Assembly (NCBI RefSeq): GCF_001307295.1 | Contig: NZ_CP012700.1 | Coordinates: 1,243,001-1,307,000, forward strand | Length of the DNA stretch: 64,000 nucleotides | Reading direction: 5' to 3' | Source: Sphingopyxis macrogoltabida | GTDB taxonomy: Bacteria > Pseudomonadota > Alphaproteobacteria > Sphingomonadales > Sphingomonadaceae | Shown here: positions 10,222-18,851 of the stretch, piece after piece | How positions within the stretch are numbered: position 1 is the first letter of the stretch | Layout of the letters: the number at the start of each line of letters is the position of its first letter | Notes under the pieces: generated by a model | What the model was told of the DNA's origin: nothing | Databases searched by the model: none | Seen by the model: the letters and a program-made list of their open reading frames with translations, nothing else | Position numbers and translations under genes: made by a program

Positions 10222-11724
10222 ATGGAATCGACCAGACTGTCCTCGCTCGGCCGTGATACGCGCGCGAACCGGCTGATCATCACGCTGCTCGCGGTGGGCT
10301 TTGCCGCGATTCTGGTGGCGGCGAGCGTTGCCTTTTACGTCCAGCGGCAGAATGAGGCCGATGCACAGCTGGTCGCGCATACGCTGGCGGTCGAGGCGGC
10401 GCTGGGCGCCTATGCGAGCGCGACCGAACGTATGGAGACCGCGCGGCGCGGGCTGATCCTCACCCAGAACCCCGAATTTTCGGCGATCATGGCCGAGGCC
10501 GAGAAGGTGTCGCGCAACCAGCTCGACGCGCTGGCGCGGCTGATCGCCGACAATCCGGAGCAGCGGGCGCGGGTGGCGCGGCTGCGCACGCATCTGGACG
10601 TCTATGGCGCCCATTATCGCCGGACGCTCGGGCTGCGCGGCGCCGATCGCGACGCGCTGCTCGCCTCCTTTTCGTTGGACAAGGGCGTGCAGGAGGTGCG
10701 CGCCTCGCGCGCGGTGGTCGAGGCGATGCTGAACGACGAACTGGCGCTGCTCCGCGACCGCGAAGAGCGGCAGCGGCGGACGCAGCGGCTGTTCAGCACG
10801 CTGCTGCTCGCAACCGGGCTGCTGGTCGTGGCCGTAGCGGCGGCCACCCTGTTGCTGGTGCGGCGCAATCTGGTCGAACTGCGGACCTCGCGCGCCGAGC
10901 TGCGGCGGCTTAACGACGGGCTGGAAGAGCTGGTCGAGGCGCGCACCGGCGAGCTCAAGCGCGCCAATGCCGAAATCCAGCGCTTTGCCTATATCGTCAG
11001 CCATGACCTGCGCTCGCCGCTTGTCAACGTCATGGGCTTTACCGCCGAGCTGGAGACGGCGCGCAAGGCGATCGCGGCCTATCTGGACAAGGGGGATGCC
11101 GAGGGGTGGGGGCCGCCCGATGCGGCGACGCGGCTGGCGATCGAGGAGGATCTGCCCGAATCGATCGGCTTTATCCGCACCTCGACGCAGAAGATGGACC
11201 GGCTGATCAACGCCATCCTCAACCTGTCGCGGCAGGGGCGGCGGACGCTGGCGCCCGAACGGCTTGACCTGACCGCGCTGGTGGAGGGGATCGTCGGCAG
11301 CCTGCAGCACCGGATCGACGAAACGGGGACCGATGTCGCGGTCGGCAATCTGCCGGTGGTGGTCAACGACCGGGTGGCGGTCGAACAGATCCTGTCGAAC
11401 CTGATCGAAAATGCGCTCAAATATCTGCAGCCGGGCCGTGCGGGCGTCATCGGCGTGAGCGGCGGCGCCGATCTGGGGCGCGCGTGGGTCGCGGTGACCG
11501 ACAATGGCCGCGGCATCGAACCGCGCGACCATGAACGGGTGTTCGACCTGTTCCGCCGCTCGGGCATGCAGGACCAGCCGGGCGAAGGGATCGGGCTTGC
11601 GCACGCCCGCGCGCTCGCATATCGCCTCGGCGGTACTATCGAAATCCAGTCCGAACCAGGTGTGGGGTCCACCTTCCGGCTGATCCTGCCACTCGAATGG
11701 CAAAGCGGAGAAGAGGATGCCTGA
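10222..11724 (+). CDS. CHASE3-type membrane sensor histidine kinase
   Basis: A 500-residue inner-membrane kinase. TM1 is at about 15-38, followed by a ~150-residue helical periplasmic region typical of CHASE3 (ATERMETARRGLILTQN), then TM2 at about 190-212 and a short coiled coil. The HisKA domain has the phospho-acceptor in IVSHDLRSPL; the ATPase domain has ILSNLIENALKY (N box) and TDNGRGI (G1). Its end overlaps the next response regulator gene by eight bases, so the two are probably a cognate pair. Start 10222 is chosen over an ATG at 10183 because GGGAGAA precedes it and the hydrophobic anchor then begins normally. Confidence 0.9.
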   Translation: MESTRLSSLGRDTRANRLIITLLAVGFAAILVAASVAFYVQRQNEADAQLVAHTLAVEAALGAYASATERMETARRGLILTQNPEFSAIMAEAEKVSRNQLDALARLIADNPEQRARVARLRTHLDVYGAHYRRTLGLRGADRDALLASFSLDKGVQEVRASRAVVEAMLNDELALLRDREERQRRTQRLFSTLLLATGLLVVAVAAATLLLVRRNLVELRTSRAELRRLNDGLEELVEARTGELKRANAEIQRFAYIVSHDLRSPLVNVMGFTAELETARKAIAAYLDKGDAEGWGPPDAATRLAIEEDLPESIGFIRTSTQKMDRLINAILNLSRQGRRTLAPERLDLTALVEGIVGSLQHRIDETGTDVAVGNLPVVVNDRVAVEQILSNLIENALKYLQPGRAGVIGVSGGADLGRAWVAVTDNGRGIEPRDHERVFDLFRRSGMQDQPGEGIGLAHARALAYRLGGTIEIQSEPGVGSTFRLILPLEWQSGEEDA

Positions 11725-12163
11725 CCAGAAACCCGTCAATATCGTGATGATCGAGGACGATGAGGGGCATGCGCGCCTGATCGAGAAGAATATCCGCCGC
11801 GCCGGCATCTCGAACGCGATCCACCATTTCCTCGACGGCACGTCGGCGCTGGAATTCCTCTATGACGGTGCCGAGGGGCCGGTGCGCAACGGGCCGGCGC
11901 TCGTGCTGCTCGACCTCAACCTGCCCGACATGAGCGGCACCGACATCCTTGCGAAGTTGAAGGCCGAGAGCAGCCCGCTGCGCCGGACGCCGGTCGTCGT
12001 GCTGACGACGACCGACGACAAGATCGAGATCCAGCGCTGCTACGATCTCGGCTGCAACGTCTATATCACCAAGCCGGTCAATTACGAGAATTTCGCCGAT
12101 GCGATCCGTCAGCTCGGGCTGTTCCTGTCGGTGATCCAGGTCCCCGATCCCGATCTCGCCTGA
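11717..12163 (+). CDS. Single-domain response regulator (Rcp1-like)
   Basis: A 148-residue stand-alone receiver domain with no output domain. It has the acidic pocket in MIEDDEGHARL, the phospho-acceptor Asp in LVLLDLNLPD, the switch Thr in LTTTDD and the conserved Lys in ITKPVNY. Proteins of this Rcp1 type take phosphate from bacteriophytochrome or CHASE-type kinases and pass it on. The start overlaps the kinase gene, and its stop overlaps the likely start of the next gene, so all three form one unit. The ATG is preceded by GGAGAAGAGG. Confidence 0.9.
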   Translation: MPDQKPVNIVMIEDDEGHARLIEKNIRRAGISNAIHHFLDGTSALEFLYDGAEGPVRNGPALVLLDLNLPDMSGTDILAKLKAESSPLRRTPVVVLTTTDDKIEIQRCYDLGCNVYITKPVNYENFADAIRQLGLFLSVIQVPDPDLA

Positions 12164-13248
12164 GACCCACGCTGACCCACATTCTTTATATCGACGACGA
12201 CGAGGGCATGCGCCGGCTTGCGTCGCGGGCGCTTGCGCGCAAGGGCTTCGAGGTCAGCCTCGCGGCGAGCGGCGGCGAGGGCTTCGAAATGGCGAAGGCC
12301 GCGGCCTTCGACCTGATCGCGGTCGACCATTATATGCCTGGGCAGGACGGCCTCGCGACGCTGGAGGCGCTGCGCGCGCTGCCCGAATGCCCGCCGGTCG
12401 TCTATGTCACGGGGTCCGAGGAAAGCCGGATCGCGGTCGCGGCGCTCAAGGCGGGCGCCGACGATTATGTCGTGAAATCGGTGGGCGAGGATTTCTTCGA
12501 CCTGCTCGCGTCGAGCTTCGATCAGGTGCTCGACCGCGCCGAGCTCCGTCGGGGCCGCGAAGCCGCCGAGGCCGAGCTGCGCGCCAGCAACGCCCGGCTG
12601 GAGGCGCTGCTCAAGGAAGTGAACCACCGGGTCGCGAACAACCTCCAGATGATCATGTCGTTCGTCGCGCTGCAGTCGAAAAGCCTCGCCGACGCCGGCG
12701 CGCGCGAGGCGCTGCAAAAGACGCAGCAGCGGATCGCGACGGTCGCGCAGGTGAACCGCCGCCTCTACACCACCGACGACGTCGAATTCGTCGCGATGGA
12801 CGATTATCTCGAAGGATTGGCGCACGACCTGTCCGAAACCTGGTCGAACGGCGCGGGCGTCCGGCGGGTCACCGCCGCCGTCGAGCCCGTCCGCGTTGCG
12901 ACCGACAAGGCGGTGGCGCTGGGCATGATCGCGAACGAGTGGGTCAGCAATGCGTGCAAATATGCCTATGCCCACGATCATGGCGGGGAAATCCGCCTGT
13001 CGCTGCGCCAGATGGGCAGCGCGACGATTGAGCTGGCGGTCGAGGACGACGGGGCGGGGATGCCGGACGACGGCGTCGCGCGCGGCACCGGGCTCGGCAC
13101 GCGGCTGATCGAAGCCCTCGCGCGGACGCACAAGGCGGCGGTTTCCTATGTGCCGGTCGACCCGGCGAAGACGCAGCCCGGCACGCGGGCATCGATCCGC
13201 ATCGACCTGAGACCTGGCGAAATCCGGCCGGCGGCGGTGCCGGTCTGA
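12160..13248 (+). CDS. Response regulator - HWE/HisKA_2 histidine kinase hybrid
   Basis: N-terminal receiver domain (about 1-125) joined by a coiled coil to a HisKA_2-type kinase with LLKEVNHRVANNLQMIMSFV (His acceptor) and IANEWVSNACKYAYA (N box), and G box DDGAGMPDD. The first ATG in frame (12208) would cut off strand beta-1 and the acidic triad of ILYIDDDEGM, which the fold needs. The frame is open further up with CTG codons at 12160 and 12172, and the CTG at 12160 forms a CTGA overlap with the upstream stop. A CTG start is therefore proposed; the exact start is uncertain. It probably receives signal from the upstream kinase-regulator pair. Confidence 0.82.
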   Translation: MRPTLTHILYIDDDEGMRRLASRALARKGFEVSLAASGGEGFEMAKAAAFDLIAVDHYMPGQDGLATLEALRALPECPPVVYVTGSEESRIAVAALKAGADDYVVKSVGEDFFDLLASSFDQVLDRAELRRGREAAEAELRASNARLEALLKEVNHRVANNLQMIMSFVALQSKSLADAGAREALQKTQQRIATVAQVNRRLYTTDDVEFVAMDDYLEGLAHDLSETWSNGAGVRRVTAAVEPVRVATDKAVALGMIANEWVSNACKYAYAHDHGGEIRLSLRQMGSATIELAVEDDGAGMPDDGVARGTGLGTRLIEALARTHKAAVSYVPVDPAKTQPGTRASIRIDLRPGEIRPAAVPV

Positions 13249-13389
13249 TCCCTTGTGGCGCGGCGCAGGCGTCGCAGCGACCGGGCGTAATTAAGATTGA
13301 CTTGCAATAGCGTTAACCCCTAGGGCCCGCCCCGACGCCGCGCGCCGCATCGGCGGCGGGCACGGACGTGCCGGTTCGAAAAGGGGATT
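13249..13389 (+). promoter_or_regulatory. Upstream region of the TonB receptor
   Basis: A 141 bp gap with an AT-richer patch at 13287-13317 that includes TTGACT (13297-13302), likely the promoter area. No matching -10 box and no convincing Fur-type operator could be assigned. A GGGG ribosome-binding sequence lies just before the start codon. Confidence 0.35.
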
Positions 13390-15567
13390 ATGATGAGAAC
13401 GCATCGCTTGCTGACCGCTGCGACGAGCGCGCTGGCGCTTTTTGCGGGCGCGCTGACAGTCCCGGCAGGCGCGATGGCGGCCGAGGGCGATGCCGGTGCG
13501 GACGCCGGCACCGACGATCAGGACCGCAAGGACGAGATCGTCGTCTATGGTCGCGGCGAAGAGGACAATACGCTGGCGACCGGACTGTCGCTGTCACCGC
13601 GCCAGACGCCGCAGTCGATCAGCGTCATCACCCGCGAGCAGATCGAGGATCAGGGCGCGGTCAATATCGCCGACGTGCTTTCCTATACCACTGGCGTCTC
13701 GGTCAAGGCGGTCGACCGCGGCCGCAACATGCTGGCGGCGCGCGGTTTCGAGATCAGCAATTTCCAGCTCGACGGAGCGCCCTTTGCCACCGGCAATATC
13801 GGGCTCGAGGAAAACAGCAGCGCGCTGTACGACCGGGTCGAGGTGATCCGCGGCGCCAACGGGCTGATGCAGGGGCTGGGCGAGCCGTCGGCAACGATCA
13901 ACCTCGTTCGCAAGCACGCGGACTCGCGTTCGCTGACCGGCAGCTTCGAGCTCGAAGCGGGCTCGTGGGGACGGATGGCGGCGACCGGCGACGTCACCGT
14001 GCCGCTGACCAGCGACGGGTCGGTGCGCGGCCGCTTCGTCGCGCAATATTATACGCAGGAGAGCTTCGTCGACCTCGAGAAGAGCGACGGTTACCTCTTC
14101 TATGGCGTGATCGACGCCGATCTGGGCGACAGCACGCGCGTCAGCGTCGGCGCGAGTTACCAGCGCGACAATCGCGACGGGATTTTGTGGGGGCAGCTTC
14201 CCTATTGGTACAGCGACGGGTCGCGCACCAACTGGCCGCGGCCGAAGACGACTGGCGCGCGGTGGAACCTGTGGGACACGGTCGAAAAGACCGCCTTCCT
14301 GACGATCGAGCAGCGGCTGGGCAGTGACTGGACGCTGCGCGGCGACGTCAGCTATCACCAGCAATTCGAAGAATCGAAGCTGCTGTGGACCGACGGCTAT
14401 CCCGACCCGGTTACCGGCGCGGGGATCAACCCCTGGGCCTATTGGTACGAGAGCAAGCCCGAGCAGTGGCACGGCAGCGCGACGGTCAAGGGCGGGTTCG
14501 ACCTGTTCGGGCAGCGCCACGAGCTGATCGTCGGCGGCATGTACAGCCATCTGAAGACCGGCTGGACCAACCGCGATCCCGACGCCGCCAGCGTCGCGCC
14601 GATCGAGGATTTCAACGAATGGGACGGCAATGTCTATCCCGAGCCGACATGGGGGCCGCGCTATGACATGAGCGGCATCGGCACCACTGAGCAATATGCG
14701 GTCTATGGCGCGACGCGGCTGCAGCTCGGCGCGCGGCTGAAGCTGATCGCGGGCGGGCGGCTGAGCTGGTACAAGCGGAGCGAAGAGGTCGCGCTTTACA
14801 CCCCCGAAGCTTATACGATCCGCCACAATCACCGCTTCACCCCCTATGCGGGGCTGGTGTTCGACGTGACCGACAATCTGTCGGCCTATGCAAGTTATAC
14901 CAGCATCTTCAACCCGCAGACGGCAAAGGACCGCAATGGCGATTATCTGCCGCCGCTCGAAGGCGCCAATTATGAGGCGGGGCTGAAGGGCGAATGGCTG
15001 GACGGACGGTTGCGTGCATCGGCGGCGGTGTTCCGCATCGAGCAGGACAATTTTGCGGTGGTGGATTTCCCACATAAGGTTCCCGGCACACAGGACCCCG
15101 CGTTCCGTCCAGCGATGGGCACGGTGTCGAAGGGATATGAGGCCGAACTGGCCGGCGAGATCCTGCCCGGCTGGGACCTCAACCTCGGCTGGAGCGAGTT
15201 TTCGGCGCGCGATATCGATGGCCTGGCGGTGCAGGCGCATCACCCGCGGCGGGTGCTGCGTATGGCGACCCGCTATGATTTCGGCGGCGCGCTCGACGGG
15301 CTGAGCCTCGGCGGTTCGCTGCGCTGGGAAAGCACCCCGCCGAAGACGGCGACCAACCCGGCGACCGATGAGATTGTCGCGGTCGGGCAGCCTGCCTATC
15401 TGCTGGTCAATGCGATGGCGCGCTATGCGCTCGGCGAGCATGTCGAGTTGCAGGTCAACGTCAACAATCTGTTCGACAAGCGCTATTTCAACAACAATCT
15501 GTGGTTCGACGGCTATGTCTATGGCGAACCGCGGAACGTGCGCGCGACGATCCGCTTCGGCTTCTGA
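13390..15567 (+). CDS. TonB-dependent siderophore receptor
   Basis: Outer-membrane 22-strand receptor of 725 residues, of the FhuE/FpvA siderophore class, expected to import a ferric siderophore using TonB energy. A signal peptide covers about residues 1-27. The plug domain carries RQTPQSISVITREQIED and DRVEVIRGANGLMQG. The barrel ends with the sorting signature ATIRFGF with terminal Phe. There is no N-terminal signalling (STN) domain, so it probably does not control an ECF sigma factor. Tandem ATGs at 13390 and 13393 are equally possible. No siderophore reductase or ABC genes lie nearby. Confidence 0.93.
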   Translation: MMRTHRLLTAATSALALFAGALTVPAGAMAAEGDAGADAGTDDQDRKDEIVVYGRGEEDNTLATGLSLSPRQTPQSISVITREQIEDQGAVNIADVLSYTTGVSVKAVDRGRNMLAARGFEISNFQLDGAPFATGNIGLEENSSALYDRVEVIRGANGLMQGLGEPSATINLVRKHADSRSLTGSFELEAGSWGRMAATGDVTVPLTSDGSVRGRFVAQYYTQESFVDLEKSDGYLFYGVIDADLGDSTRVSVGASYQRDNRDGILWGQLPYWYSDGSRTNWPRPKTTGARWNLWDTVEKTAFLTIEQRLGSDWTLRGDVSYHQQFEESKLLWTDGYPDPVTGAGINPWAYWYESKPEQWHGSATVKGGFDLFGQRHELIVGGMYSHLKTGWTNRDPDAASVAPIEDFNEWDGNVYPEPTWGPRYDMSGIGTTEQYAVYGATRLQLGARLKLIAGGRLSWYKRSEEVALYTPEAYTIRHNHRFTPYAGLVFDVTDNLSAYASYTSIFNPQTAKDRNGDYLPPLEGANYEAGLKGEWLDGRLRASAAVFRIEQDNFAVVDFPHKVPGTQDPAFRPAMGTVSKGYEAELAGEILPGWDLNLGWSEFSARDIDGLAVQAHHPRRVLRMATRYDFGGALDGLSLGGSLRWESTPPKTATNPATDEIVAVGQPAYLLVNAMARYALGEHVELQVNVNNLFDKRYFNNNLWFDGYVYGEPRNVRATIRFGF

Positions 15568-15580
15568 TCGCGGGGCGCGG

Positions 15581-16330
15581 TCAATAGAGGATATGTTCGG
15601 GCCATAGCACGCGTTCGCAGCGCGTCTTTGGCTCGGCGGTCTTCGCCGCGAGCATGGTTCGCAGCGCCGGGATCGCGGCCACCGCTTCGCGCAGTGCCGC
15701 GATGTCGATCGTGCCGCGGGCGAGCTCCTTGTCGCCGCCCAGCCGGTCGGACGGGCGGACAAGCGTCCAATCCAGCACATCATAGCCCTCGGCATAGGCG
15801 AGGAGGTCGCCGAGCGGCAGTTCGCCATGGCCGTTCCGCATGTCATAAGCCGCGTAGGGGAAGACCTGTGTCGAAAGCGCGGTGCTGCCGATGATGCCGT
15901 GCGGTTCGACCGGGAAAGGGCGCTGCATGCGGATCAGCGCGACCTCGGGCAGGTCGGTTTCGATCCCGACGCGGAGCTTGACCTCGATCGCGCGCGGCTC
16001 GACCGCGGGCTGGCGCGCGGGGTCCCAAATATAGGAAAGTTCGAGATCGAGAGGTCGCTGCGGTCGCTGCGGATCATAGGCGGCCGGGGTCCAGCGCATG
16101 AAGTCGCCGCCGTCGAGCTTTCCTTCGTCGGCATAGAGGCGCGTTAGGCTGACCGTCCCGCCCGCCAGCACCCGTTCGGCATCGCAGCGATAGCGCCAGC
16201 TTTCGCGCAGCGGCGGTACGGGGATCGACGGAGCCTGCGCGCCCGCCTTGCCGGTCAGCCGCGCGTCGGCGGCGGTCGCAGGGATCAGCAGCAGTAGCGG
16301 CAAAAGTTTGAGAATATGGCGCAATCGCAT
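15581..16330 (-). CDS. Exported protein of unknown function
   Basis: A 249-residue protein starting MRLRHILKLLPLLLLIPATA, a clear signal peptide cut after about residue 24. The mature part has no recognised domain; it has a proline-rich start, a tryptophan-rich middle and a C-terminal segment with a single Cys in KTRCERVLWPEHILY. The upstream in-frame ATG at 16402 is rejected because it would bury the signal peptide. It is convergent with the TonB receptor gene and divergent from the MarR regulator. Confidence 0.7.
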   Translation of the reverse strand: MRLRHILKLLPLLLLIPATAADARLTGKAGAQAPSIPVPPLRESWRYRCDAERVLAGGTVSLTRLYADEGKLDGGDFMRWTPAAYDPQRPQRPLDLELSYIWDPARQPAVEPRAIEVKLRVGIETDLPEVALIRMQRPFPVEPHGIIGSTALSTQVFPYAAYDMRNGHGELPLGDLLAYAEGYDVLDWTLVRPSDRLGGDKELARGTIDIAALREAVAAIPALRTMLAAKTAEPKTRCERVLWPEHILY

Positions 16331-16492
16331 CTGTCTTTCTTTGTCGACCCTGTTGCCGGGGATATGGTCCGAAACCGGTGGCTGCGGGGTGACAGCAATC
16401 ACAGGGACGGGCGCTGCGCCCTCTTGCGCCGCGCGGGCGCGGCTGCGACACGGAAGGTGCGAAGGGAGGCGGGCGTGGAGGCAGAGGGCGAC

Positions 16493-16951
16493 ATGACGCT
16501 GGGCATGCGGATCATGAAGCTGTCGCGCCTGTTGCGGCTGCGCTTCGACCGCCGCGCGGCGGGCGCCGGGCTGACCAGCGCGCAGTGGCGGACGATCGCG
16601 TGCGTGCGGCGCTTTCCCGGCGCGACGCAGCGCGAGATTGCCGGGCTGCTCGAAGTCGGCGAAGTAACGGTCGGACGCTCAATCGACCGGCTGGCTGAGG
16701 CGGGCTGGCTCGAACGCCGCGCCGACCCCGCCGACCGGCGTGCCTATCGCATCCACCTGACCGGCGCGATCGATCCGCTGCTTGCCGAGCTGGCGGCGAT
16801 CGGTGCGGCCGAGGATGCCGACGCGCTGGCCGGCTTCAGCGCCACCGAAATCGCCGCGCTCGACGTGATGCTCGAACGCATCGCCGCCAATCTGGGCGGC
16901 GATGTCGATCCGGCGGTGGTCGCAGGGTGTGACCCGCGCGAGGCGGGGTAG
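16493..16951 (+). CDS. MarR-family transcriptional regulator
   Basis: A 152-residue winged-helix regulator. The dimerisation helix is followed by the DNA-binding core LTSAQWRTIACVRRFPGATQ, then EIAGLLEVGEVTVGRSIDRL as the recognition helix region, and a wing WLERRADPADRRAYRIHLT, the classic DxRxxR pattern of MarR proteins. Start at 16493 follows GGAGGCAGAGG; longer frames from 16316 lack homology-like sequence. It is divergent from the exported protein gene at 16330, which it might control. Confidence 0.88.
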   Translation: MTLGMRIMKLSRLLRLRFDRRAAGAGLTSAQWRTIACVRRFPGATQREIAGLLEVGEVTVGRSIDRLAEAGWLERRADPADRRAYRIHLTGAIDPLLAELAAIGAAEDADALAGFSATEIAALDVMLERIAANLGGDVDPAVVAGCDPREAG

Positions 16952-17007
16952 AAGCGACCGCGGGGCGGTTATCGGCCGAAGTCGGACGGCTCATTCTTTC
17001 CTGTTTT

Positions 17008-17084
17008 GTCATCCCCGCGAAAGCGGGGACCCAGAGCGTGTGTGCGCTTACCCCACACTGGGTTCCCGCTTTCGCGGGAATGAC
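17008..17084. repeat. Paired REP-like palindrome
   Basis: Two arms in inverted orientation: one begins GTCATCCCCGCGAAAGCGGGG, trimmed here to CCCCGC-GAAA-GCGGGG as its inner hairpin, and the other ends CGCGGGAATGAC. It sits between convergent genes, where it may serve as a bidirectional transcription end. Confidence 0.8.
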
Positions 17085-17157
17085 AAAGATTTGGAACGTC
17101 CGCTCTCCACCTCCAACCGGCCATTGCAGAAGCTACCGATTGGGACGGCGCCGGGCC

Positions 17158-17457
17158 CTATTTCTGCTTGAGCGCTTCGCTCTTGGTCAGGCTGGTGACC
17201 AGCTTGCCGCCGACGATGCTGAGCGTGTCGGCGGGGATGCGGACGGTCTGGCGGTTGACGATGGCGAGGACGCCGCCCGACGGCTGGACTTTGTAGACCT
17301 TGCCAAGGATGCGCGCCTTGGCGTCGCGCAGAACTTCGCCTTCGACGGGCGCGCGGGGCAGCGCGCTAGCGGCCGACGTGTCGGTGGCTTGCGCGGCGAC
17401 CGCGGGCACGGTCGCGGCGGCGAGAATGAACGGTGCGATGACGAAATGGAAACGCAT
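17158..17457 (-). CDS. Small exported protein
   Basis: A 99-residue protein. Residues 1-22 are a signal peptide ending AVAAQ. The mature part has a beta-rich stretch GEVLRDAKARILGKVYKVQP then GGVLAIVNRQTVRIPADTLS, which resembles the PRC-barrel pattern of small periplasmic or secreted sphingomonad proteins. It is monocistronic. No catalytic residues or cysteines. Confidence 0.72.
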   Translation of the reverse strand: MRFHFVIAPFILAAATVPAVAAQATDTSAASALPRAPVEGEVLRDAKARILGKVYKVQPSGGVLAIVNRQTVRIPADTLSIVGGKLVTSLTKSEALKQK

Positions 17458-17577
17458 GGGAACCCCCTGAGTGAAATTAATAAGCTATGTTAGTATATGC
17501 CTGCTTAGTGTGCAATGCACAAAAATCGCGAGCGGACAGGAGGCGCGGGGCGCGCAGGTCCGGCGCGGCCGGAAATT

Positions 17578-18753
17578 TCAGGCGGTGGCGAGAAGGACCG
17601 GGGCGGGGGTGAAGGTGCGGACGCAGTTGCGACCCGAACGCTTCGCCACATAAAGCGCCTCGTCGGCCTGCCGCATCAATTGCGACAGCCCGGTGCCGGG
17701 GACGTTCGCGGCAAGGCCGATGCTGGCCGTCGGGGTCAGGGCGGGCGGAATCTGGTCGCCGCAGGCGTCGGCAAGGCCGGTGCGCACCGCTTCGGCGAGC
17801 CGGCGTGCCGCCTCGATTCCGGTGCCGGGAAGCAGCAGGGCGAATTCCTCGCCGCCGATCCGTCCGGCGATCATGCTGTCGGGGCCGACGGCGCGGACGT
17901 GGGCGCCAAAGGCGGCGATGATCGCGTCGCCGCACGCGTGGCCGTGGCTGTCGTTGACCTGCTTGAAATTGTCGAGGTCTGCGATCAGCAGCGCCGCGGG
18001 AAGGCCTTCGTCGGCCGAGCGGCGAAGCGCCGCGCCCGCCTTTGCCTCGAAACCGCGGCGGTTGAGCAGGCCCGAAAGCTCGTCGTCGTCGACCTGCTGG
18101 CGCAGTTCGGCGATGATGTCGATGGCGACCGCGACCATCAGGCTGATCGCCGCGGCGATCGACACCATCGCCTGGCTGAACTGGACGGTGGTCCAATAGA
18201 CCGACTGCTGGAAACCGACATAATCGTCGAAGCCGCCGCTGAAGGTGAGGATCACGACCGGGCGGACGATCAGATTGGCCGCCGACAGCGCCGAGACCCA
18301 GAACAGCACGCGGTCGATCAGATGGGGTTTGTCGAGCGGCCACAGCGCGCGGACGATCATCAGCGCGATCACGCCGGCGCCGACGCTGACCGAATAGATG
18401 CGCGCGGGGATGTCGGGCTGGACGAGCAGGAACCAGGTGAAGAAGGCCATCGATATCGCAATCGTCACCGCCATCGCGCGCCAGGGAACGGGCAGCGCAT
18501 AGCGTTTGATGATCGCGGCGGCGAACAGCATGCCGGTGAGCAGGAAGCCGAAATTGGCGGGCAGGCGCTGCAACTCCATCGGCAGCGCGGGCGCGACGTC
18601 CTGGATCAGGAAGGCGGCGGCGGTGGCGACATAGGCGGCAGAGGCATAAGCGACATAGGCTTCGCGGCGGTTCAGCCACAGCAGGAAAAAGGCAGCGGCG
18701 AACAGCAGGCCGATGCCCGGATTGAGCAGCGAAATGAAAAGCTGTCCGTTCAA
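17578..18753 (-). CDS. Membrane diguanylate cyclase (GGDEF)
   Basis: A 391-residue protein. The N-terminal ~215 residues hold six or seven hydrophobic segments forming a membrane sensor, followed by a GGDEF domain with DELSGLLNRRGFE, the metal-binding LIADLDNFKQVNDSHGH and the active-site GRIGGEEF. GGEEF is a catalytically competent variant, so it should make c-di-GMP. The RxxD feedback inhibitory site expected five residues before GGEEF is absent. The start appears to be TTG at 18753, since no ATG lies in the open frame before the first hydrophobic segment. Confidence 0.9.
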   Translation of the reverse strand: MNGQLFISLLNPGIGLLFAAAFFLLWLNRREAYVAYASAAYVATAAAFLIQDVAPALPMELQRLPANFGFLLTGMLFAAAIIKRYALPVPWRAMAVTIAISMAFFTWFLLVQPDIPARIYSVSVGAGVIALMIVRALWPLDKPHLIDRVLFWVSALSAANLIVRPVVILTFSGGFDDYVGFQQSVYWTTVQFSQAMVSIAAAISLMVAVAIDIIAELRQQVDDDELSGLLNRRGFEAKAGAALRRSADEGLPAALLIADLDNFKQVNDSHGHACGDAIIAAFGAHVRAVGPDSMIAGRIGGEEFALLLPGTGIEAARRLAEAVRTGLADACGDQIPPALTPTASIGLAANVPGTGLSQLMRQADEALYVAKRSGRNCVRTFTPAPVLLATA

Positions 18754-18851
18754 TTTGCCGTTCCCGCCTCCCGCCCGTCCGGGATACGCCGGCGTGGATA
18801 ACAGGAAGTTACTTTTTGGGGAGTTAAGTCACGGTTACCGCAGAATTTCTG

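Noticed and set aside
13287..13317. Fur box upstream of the TonB siderophore receptor
   Set aside because: The AT-rich patch does not match the Fur 7-1-7 dyad or a clear -10 box; only a general promoter area can be claimed.
17008..17084. CRISPR-like repeat units
   Set aside because: The repeats here and elsewhere are inverted pairs, not direct repeats with regular spacers.
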